A stretch of 40,877 bases of DNA from Bacillota bacterium (GTDB taxonomy: Bacteria; Bacillota; Clostridia; Peptostreptococcales; Anaerovoracaceae): contig JALENF010000024.1 in the NCBI GenBank assembly GCA_022767945.1, positions 1 to 40,877 on the forward strand. The letters are read 5' to 3'. This document shows positions 9,014-17,131 of the stretch, one piece after another (positions within the stretch are counted from its first letter, which is position 1; each line of letters begins with the position of its first letter). The position numbers were made by a program, and so were the translations under genes. The notes below the pieces were generated by a model. It made no database searches. It saw only the letters and a program-made list of their open reading frames with translations, and had not been told where the DNA came from.

Positions 9014-9904
9014 ATGATTAAGACAAGTCACTTTGAAAAGGTAATAGGATGTCTGCCGCCGGAAATAAAGAGACAGCTGGATGAACAGCCTCCGGATGTA
9101 CTGGAGTCACTGGAAGAAATCAGAATATACAAGCAGCGGCCGGCTCAGATCTTTGCAGCCGGCCGACGCATACAGCTGAACGGACTTACGGCTGCTGAAT
9201 CAATCAATTCAATACTGAACAGCCTTATGAAGTTTTCATACTATGCATATGAAGAAGATATAGGAAAAGGCTTCATCACAATAGATGGAGGACACAGAGT
9301 CGGAATATGCGGAAAGGCAGTTGTAGAAAACGGCTGTGTAAGACTGATTCGAGAGGTCAGTTCACTGAACATAAGGTATTCAAGAGAAGTTCCGGGATGC
9401 AGTGAAAAAATACAGTCACTTCTGACAGATTCAGAAACAGGCTGCATAAACAACATTCTTATCGCTTCACCACCCGGCTGCGGGAAGACTACGCTTCTCA
9501 GGGACATAGCCCGATGTCTGAGTCAGCAGATGTACAAGGTAGCAATCTGTGACGAGCGTTCAGAAATAGCAGGTGTATGTAACGGGTTGTCACCATACAG
9601 CTTTGGCCCTATGGTGGATATTCTGGATGGCTGTCCTAAGGCACAGGGTATGATAATGCTTATAAGGTCTATGTCTCCGGATGTCGTAATCACTGATGAA
9701 ATAGGCAGGGCTGAGGACATAGAAGCAATAGAAGCCTGCATTAACAGTGGTGTAAGCATAATTACATCTGTACACGGAAAGACAGCGGCAGAAATTAACA
9801 GGGGCATAAGCGGACATCTCATCAGCAAACACATATTCAATCATATCATTATTCTTACTAATTCCCCGAAGACCGGCACAGTCAGGGAGGTTATTCATGT
9901 TTAG
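9014..9904 (+). CDS. spoIIIAA: Stage III sporulation ATPase SpoIIIAA
   Basis: Walker A ASPPGCGKTTLLRDIAR, CDERSEIAG, DVVITDEIGR; first gene of a spoIIIAA-AH cluster. Confidence 0.95.
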   Translation: MIKTSHFEKVIGCLPPEIKRQLDEQPPDVLESLEEIRIYKQRPAQIFAAGRRIQLNGLTAAESINSILNSLMKFSYYAYEEDIGKGFITIDGGHRVGICGKAVVENGCVRLIREVSSLNIRYSREVPGCSEKIQSLLTDSETGCINNILIASPPGCGKTTLLRDIARCLSQQMYKVAICDERSEIAGVCNGLSPYSFGPMVDILDGCPKAQGMIMLIRSMSPDVVITDEIGRAEDIEAIEACINSGVSIITSVHGKTAAEINRGISGHLISKHIFNHIIILTNSPKTGTVREVIHV

Positions 9905-10412
9905 AGTAACGGGAATTATCTTGGCATTTCTTGCATCATCTCTGATAGGATTTATGAAATCAAACGAAATAAAAAAACGCAAAACTCTTCTTGAAGATTT
10001 CAGAGAGCTTACTGAACTGATATCAACCAGAATAGGATATTTCAAGGAGCCGCTTCCGGTGGTTTTCTACGGCCTTCTGAGCGAAACAGAAGGTGAAATA
10101 CGAAGTCTCCTGGAAAACTGTCTTATGTCTTATGAAATGGGACAAAAAGATATTAATACAGTATGGAATACAGCTGTCGAAACAGTGTATGGCAATGAAC
10201 CGCTGTCAGATGATGATCTCCGGGTCTTATCCAAATGCGGTCAGTTTCTGGGACAAAGTGACTACGACAATCAGATTAAGCATTTCAGCCTTTTGAACAG
10301 ACAGCTCGACAGACAGATAGAAGATTCAATCGAGCAGATAAGAACGAAAGGAAAAATGTACAGCAGAATGGGCGTATCTCTGGGAGCTTTGATAGCCATC
10401 GCCCTGATATAA
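9897..10412 (+). CDS. spoIIIAB: Stage III sporulation protein SpoIIIAB
   Basis: 171 aa, N-terminal TM, LSKCGQFLGQSDYDNQIKHF, C-terminal TM; position in cluster. Confidence 0.9.
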   Translation: MFRVTGIILAFLASSLIGFMKSNEIKKRKTLLEDFRELTELISTRIGYFKEPLPVVFYGLLSETEGEIRSLLENCLMSYEMGQKDINTVWNTAVETVYGNEPLSDDDLRVLSKCGQFLGQSDYDNQIKHFSLLNRQLDRQIEDSIEQIRTKGKMYSRMGVSLGALIAIALI

Positions 10413-10426
10413 GAGGAGGAGTCAAC

Positions 10427-10621
10427 TTGGAAATCGGAATTGTCTTTAAGATTGCAGGAATAGGCATCTGCATTGCCCTGCTCAACCAGATCCTTGTCAA
10501 AGCGGGCAAAGAGGAAATAGCTACTATGACAACACTTGCCGGAGTAATTATCGTTCTTGCAATAATAGTAAAAATGCTTCTTGAATTCTTTGACAGTATT
10601 AAAGTCTTTCTGGAGCTGTGA
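10427..10621 (+). CDS. spoIIIAC: Stage III sporulation protein SpoIIIAC
   Basis: 64-aa two-TM protein IGICIALLNQILVKAGKEEIATMTTLAGVIIVL; TTG start with SD gaggagg. Confidence 0.92.
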   Translation: MEIGIVFKIAGIGICIALLNQILVKAGKEEIATMTTLAGVIIVLAIIVKMLLEFFDSIKVFLEL

Positions 10622-10624
10622 ACT

Positions 10625-11008
10625 ATGGAGATTCTTAAAATAGCGGCTCTTTCACTTATTGCGGTCATTCTTATTACCATAGTGAAGAATTATAAAAAGG
10701 AATTTGCAATACCTACAGCCGTCGCATGCAGCATACTGATTCTGTATTATCTGCTGGACAGCCTGCGATACGGATTTACTTACATCACAGATTTCTACAA
10801 TAAGCTGGAGTATGGTAAATCCTATTACCCTATTATTATCAAAGCTCTCGCAATTGCATACATAACAGAATTCACATCACAGCTGTGCAAGGATGCAGGG
10901 GAGAGTTCCATAGCGAGTAAGGTGGAGCTGGCCGGGAAAATATTTATTTTTATTGTTGCTGTCCCGGTGTTCGCGTCCATATTTAATCTGGTGACCAAGT
11001 TATTATGA
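10625..11008 (+). CDS. spoIIIAD: Stage III sporulation protein SpoIIIAD
   Basis: 127 aa, multi-TM, IIIKALAIAYITEFTSQLCKDAGESSIASKVELAGKI. Confidence 0.93.
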   Translation: MEILKIAALSLIAVILITIVKNYKKEFAIPTAVACSILILYYLLDSLRYGFTYITDFYNKLEYGKSYYPIIIKALAIAYITEFTSQLCKDAGESSIASKVELAGKIFIFIVAVPVFASIFNLVTKLL

Positions 11009-12090
11009 ATTATGTTGAAATAATCAGAAAACAGAGGAAGAATTATCTGGATACCGAAGATACCGATGCACTCAGTGATTACGCAGGAAAGCTTACTGAC
11101 GGCTTATCTGACAGTTTTACATTAGATAAAATACTGAGTGCCACCTTAAAGGGGGAAAGTATTTTCGATGACGGTCAGCTGATTGAGGATCTGAAAACTC
11201 TTTTCCTGTACGAAATCAGAAGTGCGATGGTGATAGGAGCGGAGATAATAACCGTCTGCATCATAATCGGACTGATAAAAAATCTTTCTTCATCATTTGG
11301 AAAGTCAGCCGTTAACCAGATTGCAGGTCTGATATGTGCAATGGTAATCGTCGGACTTGCAATGACTAACTTTTATGACATATACAATCTGACGATAAGC
11401 TCTGTAAAAACCATAACATACACCATGGAAGTTCTGCTTCCGGTTCTTATTGCACTGATAATTGCTATGGGCAGGGTTGCCTCGGGGACAATAATGAGTC
11501 CGTTGCTCCTTGCCGCTATTACAGCATTTCAGTCTGTGATCAAAAACATCATTCTTCCTCTGGTTTTTGTTTCAACTGTACTTACAATGGTCAACTGTTT
11601 AACGGAAAAAGATTATGTAAACCAACTGTCTAAGTTCCTGAGGCGTGCAGCACTGTTTGCCTGTGGACTGATAATCACACTTATGACCGGAATAATTACT
11701 GTTCAGGGTATAATCGTAAAATCCACCGATTCTCTTCTCATGGATACGGCACGATATTCACTGGATAACTTTATTCCTATAGTTGGTGGCTTTGCGTCTG
11801 ATACCATAGATCTGTTTCTTAAATGTATGGGTTCCATAAAAAACGTAGTGGGTGTTTTCGGAATCATAACCATTGTCCTTCTTATGCTTTCTCCAATAAT
11901 TAAAATTGTTGCCGTTGCTCTCGTTTACAAAATAATCGGATTACTCACTGAAGCAGTTGCGCCTCCTAAACTGTCCTCCGGAATCAGTGACATTGGCTCA
12001 TCGCTTATCACCATGGGGGCTGTACTGTTCTTTTCATCACTGCTGTTCATTATATTTATCACCTGCATAATTAATCTTGGAGGTGGATGA
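11005..12090 (+). CDS. spoIIIAE: Stage III sporulation protein SpoIIIAE
   Basis: 361 aa, multi-TM, SIKTITYTMEVLLPVLIALIIAMG family pattern and cluster position. Confidence 0.93.
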   Translation: MNYVEIIRKQRKNYLDTEDTDALSDYAGKLTDGLSDSFTLDKILSATLKGESIFDDGQLIEDLKTLFLYEIRSAMVIGAEIITVCIIIGLIKNLSSSFGKSAVNQIAGLICAMVIVGLAMTNFYDIYNLTISSVKTITYTMEVLLPVLIALIIAMGRVASGTIMSPLLLAAITAFQSVIKNIILPLVFVSTVLTMVNCLTEKDYVNQLSKFLRRAALFACGLIITLMTGIITVQGIIVKSTDSLLMDTARYSLDNFIPIVGGFASDTIDLFLKCMGSIKNVVGVFGIITIVLLMLSPIIKIVAVALVYKIIGLLTEAVAPPKLSSGISDIGSSLITMGAVLFFSSLLFIIFITCIINLGGG

Positions 12091-12245
12091 TGGATAACAT
12101 TGCAACATGGGCAAAGGATCTTTTCCTTCTTATTCTGTCAATCACGTTCATAGAGATCCTTCTTCCGGAAAGCAACATGGCAAAATATCTGAAATTCATC
12201 TTTTCAGTAATAATACTTGCCGGAATTCTGAATATATTTAAGTGA
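12087..12245 (+). CDS. spoIIIAF: SpoIIIAF-like membrane protein, only 52 aa (TM region)
   Basis: Not in ORF track (<60 aa). Reads MMDNIATWAKDLFLLILSITFIEILLPESNMAKYLKFIFSVIILAGILNIFK*; matches the SpoIIIAF N-terminal pattern; lies between AE and AG with overlapping ends. Confidence 0.75.
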   Translation: MMDNIATWAKDLFLLILSITFIEILLPESNMAKYLKFIFSVIILAGILNIFK

Positions 12246-12256
12246 GGACTTATAAC

Positions 12257-12643
12257 ATGTTTGAAAAGATAAATATTACAAAAGAAAACCTGTCAAAGCT
12301 GATTATCGCACTGATTGTCGCTGCAGTGTTTCTTCTGACTATGAGCATACTTACCGATGATAACGACAGCAGAAAGTTTATCAGCAGTGATGGCCGTGGC
12401 AGTGAGGCTGCGCTCTGCAGCTTTCTTTCTGACATTGACGGTGTCGGCAGTGTGAGTGCTTTGATAGAATACGATACAGAAGAGAAAGTCGTAGGGGTCG
12501 TTGTTACCGCAGAGGGGGCAGCGGATCCTGTTGTACGGAATAATATAGTCAAGGGAGTTTCTACTCTTTACGATGTTCCGGCGACATCAGTTATGGTATT
12601 TCAAAAGGATACGGGGGTAAATGGTGATGAAAAAAAACAGTGA
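12257..12643 (+). CDS. spoIIIAG: SpoIIIAG-like protein, short
   Basis: N-terminal TM and IEYDTEEKVVGVVVTAEGAADPVVRNNIVKGVSTLYDVPATSVMVFQK; ATG 12257 preferred over GTG 12242. Confidence 0.85.
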   Translation: MFEKINITKENLSKLIIALIVAAVFLLTMSILTDDNDSRKFISSDGRGSEAALCSFLSDIDGVGSVSALIEYDTEEKVVGVVVTAEGAADPVVRNNIVKGVSTLYDVPATSVMVFQKDTGVNGDEKKQ

Positions 12644-13118
12644 TTCTTTCAGAAAGAAGATTTTTACAAAAGAAAACGTTGCGTTTATGTCTATCGCACT
12701 CATTCTGTGTTTCGGTGTGGTGGTATCAAAACTAAATTCGTCTGATATACCTCTTCACGATGGAGACGTTCTGGTAGACAGTAAAAATGTCTCAGCTGAG
12801 GAGAATGAGAAAAACAGGAGCCTTGATTTTGAGCAGCAGAGGGCAAATCTGGAGCTGGAAAGGAATGAACTTATGTCAAAATGTGATGAAGTAACGAAGA
12901 AAAATCTGAATGAGTATATGGAGCAGGAGGTTGCCTGTGAAAATGTAATAAAAACTAAGAATCTTCCGGACTGTCTTGTTATAATAACAGAGAACAAGGT
13001 TACTGTAACAGTTGATGAACAGAATCTGAAACAGGATGCTGTAGCTAAAATATGCAGTGTTATTATGGAGGAGACAGGTCGCACGGCAGATAAAATTGTC
13101 ATTCAGAGTAAGTATTAA
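12621..13118 (+). CDS. spoIIIAH: SpoIIIAH-like protein
   Basis: N-terminal TM, then a region resembling SpoIIIAH (EQEVACENVIKTKNLPDCLVIITENKVTVTVDEQNLKQDAVAKICSVIMEETG). Confidence 0.87.
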   Translation: MVMKKNSDSFRKKIFTKENVAFMSIALILCFGVVVSKLNSSDIPLHDGDVLVDSKNVSAEENEKNRSLDFEQQRANLELERNELMSKCDEVTKKNLNEYMEQEVACENVIKTKNLPDCLVIITENKVTVTVDEQNLKQDAVAKICSVIMEETGRTADKIVIQSKY

Positions 13119-13133
13119 ATGCTCTATTAAACA

Positions 13134-13162
13134 TTGAAAAATCCTTTTTAAAATGCTATAAT
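13134..13162 (+). promoter_or_regulatory. Sigma-A-type promoter for asp23-nusB operon
   Basis: TTGAAA (13134-13139), 17 nt, TATAAT (13157-13162). Confidence 0.6.
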
Positions 13163-13186
13163 TCATTTAATTGGGAGGTAGCATTT

Positions 13187-13549
13187 ATGCCAAACGATGA
13201 ACAGGGCAGCGGTAAGATTCCATACGATGTAATTGCATCCATTGCCGGTACTGCAGTATTAAAAAATGAATGCGTATACGAGCTTGCAGGTGGACTGACT
13301 GACAGCCTGTCACTGAGCATTCTGGGAAAGGACAGTGCCGGAAAGGGCATTAAAATTTCACGTAATGATGACGGTCTGGATCTTGATATTCATATAATTG
13401 TTGAATTTGAAACCAAGATACCTCAGCTTGCCTGGGAAATACAGGCGGCTGTTAAAGAAGCAGTTGAGGCGGAGACAGAACAGCATATTTCGGCTGTAAA
13501 TATACATGTGCAGGGAGTTCACTTGCCGGGAGAGGAAGAAGAAAAATAA
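13187..13549 (+). CDS. Asp23/Gls24 family envelope stress response protein
   Basis: GKIPYDVIASIAGTAVLKNECVYELAGG; DLDIHIIVEFETKIPQLAWEIQAAVKEAVE. Confidence 0.92.
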   Translation: MPNDEQGSGKIPYDVIASIAGTAVLKNECVYELAGGLTDSLSLSILGKDSAGKGIKISRNDDGLDLDIHIIVEFETKIPQLAWEIQAAVKEAVEAETEQHISAVNIHVQGVHLPGEEEEK

Positions 13550-13551
13550 AT

Positions 13552-13956
13552 ATGATTAATACCAGAAAAGAAGCAAGAGAGTATATGATGCAGATTGTTT
13601 TCCAGATGGAATCCAATCGTGATTTCAGTGTGGACAGTGTTGACAGATATCTTGATATTGACCACATTAATTCGAAGCAGTGGAACTACTGCAGCGACAC
13701 GTTCTCGCTTATATGCAACAGGAAAGAAACAATAGATGAAACGATAGAGCAGCACAGCCTTAAATGGAAATTATCCAGAATTCCTAAAACAGATCTGGCT
13801 ACATTGAGAGTGGCAGTCTGTGAAATTCTCTTTGAAGATGATATACCTGCACAGACATCTATAAACGAAGCTGTTGAGCTTGCAAAAAAATACGGAACTG
13901 ACGATTCATTCAGATATGTTAACGCCATTCTGGGTTCAGTTGTAAAAGAAGGATGA
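13552..13956 (+). CDS. nusB: Transcription antitermination factor NusB
   Basis: TRKEAREYMMQIVFQME; SRIPKTDLATLRVAVCEILFEDDIPAQTSINEAVELAKKYGTDDSFRYVNAILG. Confidence 0.95.
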   Translation: MINTRKEAREYMMQIVFQMESNRDFSVDSVDRYLDIDHINSKQWNYCSDTFSLICNRKETIDETIEQHSLKWKLSRIPKTDLATLRVAVCEILFEDDIPAQTSINEAVELAKKYGTDDSFRYVNAILGSVVKEG

Positions 13957-13960
13957 TTCG

Positions 13961-14911
13961 GTGAACAGTTCATCATGTTGTTTGGGAATTGACACAAGCA
14001 ACTATAAAACAAGCGTTGCTATAGTCAGCTGCGGAGGCGGTATTATATGCAATCTGCAGCAATATCTGAGTGTAAAGAAGGGCGAAAGGGGACTTAGGCA
14101 ATCTGACGCTCTTTTTCAGCATGTAATGAATCTGCCTGTTTTGATAGAGGAGGCATTCAGTAAGCTCCCGGAAGGCTGTTCGATAGATACCGTTGCGGTA
14201 TCTACAAGACCCAGGTCTGTTGAAGGGTCATATATGCCTGTATTTAACGGTGGAATAGCCGTTGGCCGTTCGCTTGCGGCCGGACTCGGGGTACCGCTGG
14301 TTGAGGTTTCTCATCAGGAAGGACATATAGAAGCTGTTAAATATTACAGCGAAATGAAGAACTGCGATAAACTTATCTGTTTTCATTTTTCCGGAGGAAC
14401 TACAGAAGCTCTCCTTGTAGACGGCGAAAAGCTTGAAATCGTAGGTGGCTCCAAAGATATCGCTTTTGGACAGGTTCTTGACAGAATCGGTGTGGCTCTC
14501 GGCATGGAATTTCCATGTGGAGAAGAAATGGACAATATGCCTGCAAGAAAAATCAGGCCTTCAGATAATATTCTTCCGAAGATTAAGGTCAATGAAGGTT
14601 ACATAAACCTGTCCGGAATTGAGAGCAGCGCACAGCGCATTATAGCCGGTGGAGATACTGAAGCAGAAGAACTGGTCTCTATGGTTTTTGACAGACTGGC
14701 AGATGCAATTGTAGGGATATGCAGGAATTTACATGACCGATATGATGTGTCTGATTTTCTTTTTGCAGGAGGAGTATCCTCAAGCCGGAGAATCAGAAGA
14801 ACAGTCGAGCACAGACTTGAAGAGTTTAATATTTGTTTTGGCAAGGCTGAGCTCTCCACAGATAACGCTGTGGGGGTCGCTTTGCTCGGGGGAAAGAAAA
14901 TATGGCTTTGA
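13961..14911 (+). CDS. TsaD/Kae1-like (COG0533) paralog
   Basis: GIDTSNYKTSVAIV, VSHQEGHIEAV (HxxxH), FSGGTTEALLVDG, FAGGVSSSRRIR, LSTDNAVGVALLGG. Confidence 0.87.
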   Translation: MNSSSCCLGIDTSNYKTSVAIVSCGGGIICNLQQYLSVKKGERGLRQSDALFQHVMNLPVLIEEAFSKLPEGCSIDTVAVSTRPRSVEGSYMPVFNGGIAVGRSLAAGLGVPLVEVSHQEGHIEAVKYYSEMKNCDKLICFHFSGGTTEALLVDGEKLEIVGGSKDIAFGQVLDRIGVALGMEFPCGEEMDNMPARKIRPSDNILPKIKVNEGYINLSGIESSAQRIIAGGDTEAEELVSMVFDRLADAIVGICRNLHDRYDVSDFLFAGGVSSSRRIRRTVEHRLEEFNICFGKAELSTDNAVGVALLGGKKIWL

Positions 14912-16050
14912 GACCCGTTACAGTAACACAATTAAATGAATATATCGGGAGAATCATAGGAACTGATCCTCTTCTGGCGGCTGTTGTAGTCAAAGGAGAA
15001 ATATCTAATCTGAAGTACCATTCAACAGGACACGTTTATTTCTCCATTGTAGACGCAGCAAGTAAAATAGCCTGTTTTCTTAACAGAAGTATTGCTGAGA
15101 CAATGACTTATCCTCTTGAAGACGGCATGGAGGTTACCATAACCGGTCAGGTAAATGTATTCTCCAAAAACGGATCATACTCAATTTATGTGAAGCACAT
15201 CGACCGCGAAGGGGCCGGAGCACTTGCAGCTGCATTTGAAGAAATGAAGAACAAACTCTGTAAGGAGGGACTGTTCGATCAGAAATACAAGAAACCGATT
15301 CCGAAATTTCCTAAAAAAGTCGGAATTGTTACATCTTCGACAGGTGCGGCTGTTGAGGACATCCTTAAGATACTTAAGACGAGAAATAATATGGTGGATA
15401 TCTCAATCTTTCCTGTCCTGGTACAGGGACCTGCTGCGGCAGGAGATATTTCGGCCATGATAGATTATATTAACGAGAATTATGATGACATTGATACACT
15501 TATAGTTGGAAGAGGCGGAGGTTCAGCAGATGATCTCTGGGCTTTCAATGAGGAAGCCGTTGCAAGAAGTATTTTCAGGTCAAGGATTCCCATAATTTCT
15601 GCAGTTGGGCATGAGATTGATTTCACAATTTCTGACCTGGTTGCTGATTTGAGAGCCGAGACACCAACAGCAGCAGCTCAGCTGGCCGTACCGGACGTGA
15701 GGGAGCTGGCTGACACCGCTGACAGTATGTATGAAAATCTGTATGTCCATCTCACAAATAAAGTGATGTACAATAGACTGCGTGTGGATAACCTTATAAA
15801 GGAGCTTGCATCAGATGTTCACCGCAGACTCGATAAATGCAGCAGCCAGCTGGAAAATGCACTGCTGGTTCTTGAAGAGAATAATCCGGTCAAGATACTG
15901 GAAAGCGGTTTTTCAGTAATAACCGATGAATCAGATCGCGTGATTGACTCAGTGAATGAACTGAGGGTTGACGGCAATTACCGCATTACACTTAAAGACG
16001 GGTTTGCAGATTGCGTAATTACAGAGATAGGGAGTGACTCCGATGGATAA
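14902..16050 (+). CDS. xseA: Exodeoxyribonuclease VII large subunit
   Basis: OB-fold VKGEISNLKYHSTGHVYFSI; GRGGGSADDLWAFNEEAVARSI; SAVGHEIDFTISDLVADLRAETPTAAAQLAVPD. Confidence 0.96.
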   Translation: MALRPVTVTQLNEYIGRIIGTDPLLAAVVVKGEISNLKYHSTGHVYFSIVDAASKIACFLNRSIAETMTYPLEDGMEVTITGQVNVFSKNGSYSIYVKHIDREGAGALAAAFEEMKNKLCKEGLFDQKYKKPIPKFPKKVGIVTSSTGAAVEDILKILKTRNNMVDISIFPVLVQGPAAAGDISAMIDYINENYDDIDTLIVGRGGGSADDLWAFNEEAVARSIFRSRIPIISAVGHEIDFTISDLVADLRAETPTAAAQLAVPDVRELADTADSMYENLYVHLTNKVMYNRLRVDNLIKELASDVHRRLDKCSSQLENALLVLEENNPVKILESGFSVITDESDRVIDSVNELRVDGNYRITLKDGFADCVITEIGSDSDG

Positions 16051-16231
16051 GTACAAATTTGAAGAATCTCTTGCAAAGCTTCAGGAAGCCTGTGACAGAA
16101 TGAAGGCGGGAGATATCTCACTGGAAGAGGCTATTGCCTGCTACAACGAGGGAAAAGAACATTATAGAAACTGCAAGGATATTCTGGAAAATGCGACCCA
16201 GACTATTGAAATCTTGGAAAGGGATGAATAG
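16043..16231 (+). CDS. xseB: Exodeoxyribonuclease VII small subunit
   Basis: FEESLAKLQEACDRMKAGDISLEEAIACYNEG; ATG 16043 likely start. Confidence 0.93.
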   Translation: MDKYKFEESLAKLQEACDRMKAGDISLEEAIACYNEGKEHYRNCKDILENATQTIEILERDE

Positions 16232-16233
16232 AA

Positions 16234-17127
16234 ATGATTGAAAACTATGAAGAGTATAAAGAAATAATTAACCAGCATATTTTAGACTATATCCCAAGTA
16301 TAGATGCAAAGAGCAACGTTCTTTATGAATCTATGAAGTACTCGCTTACCTCGGGCGGTAAGAGACTTCGTTCCGTGCTTCTTCTTTCTGCATGCGAGTT
16401 TGCCGGCGGAAAGTACCAGGATGCACTTCCGTATGCATGTGCAATGGAATACATTCATACATATTCGCTGATTCACGATGATCTTCCTGCCATGGATGAT
16501 GACGATCTGAGAAGAGGAGTGCCTACCAACCATAAGGTCTATGGAGAGGGGATGGCCGTTCTGGCCGGAGACGGACTTCTTAACACTGCTTATGAGGTAA
16601 TGAACAAGGATCTGTTCCTTCACTTTGATGATATAAAGGAACTGAAAAAAAGGATCAATGCTGCCCACTGTATCTGCAAGGGGGCAGGAGTTACAGGAAT
16701 GGTTGCCGGACAGGCTTCTGACATAGAAAATGAGAGAAAAAAATGCTCAAGGGAAATGCTAGAATATATACACCTGAATAAAACAGGTGCGCTTATCGTT
16801 GCAGCTGTACGTGCAGGCCTCTATCTTGGAGGTGCTACAGATGAAATGATGGCAGATATGACTTCGTATGCTGAAAATCTTGGACTGGCTTTCCAGATTG
16901 CAGATGACATTCTGGACGTCAAGGGCTCTGAAGAGGAAATGGGCAAGAAAGCAGGCGCTGATGAAAAGCAGGACAAGGTTACTTATGTTTCCCTGAACGG
17001 TCTGGAGGCATCTGAAAAAAGACTGGATGAACTGACTCAGGCATCCATAAAGGCTATCGAGAAATACTATGACAATGCAGAGTTCTTCTATAAACTCGTA
17101 TTGAAACTACAGAACAGGAATCACTAA
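16234..17127 (+). CDS. ispA: Polyprenyl (farnesyl) diphosphate synthase
   Basis: GGKRLRSVLLL, HDDLPAMDDDDLRRG, FQIADDILDVKG. Confidence 0.93.
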   Translation: MIENYEEYKEIINQHILDYIPSIDAKSNVLYESMKYSLTSGGKRLRSVLLLSACEFAGGKYQDALPYACAMEYIHTYSLIHDDLPAMDDDDLRRGVPTNHKVYGEGMAVLAGDGLLNTAYEVMNKDLFLHFDDIKELKKRINAAHCICKGAGVTGMVAGQASDIENERKKCSREMLEYIHLNKTGALIVAAVRAGLYLGGATDEMMADMTSYAENLGLAFQIADDILDVKGSEEEMGKKAGADEKQDKVTYVSLNGLEASEKRLDELTQASIKAIEKYYDNAEFFYKLVLKLQNRNH

Positions 17128-17131
17128 ATTT

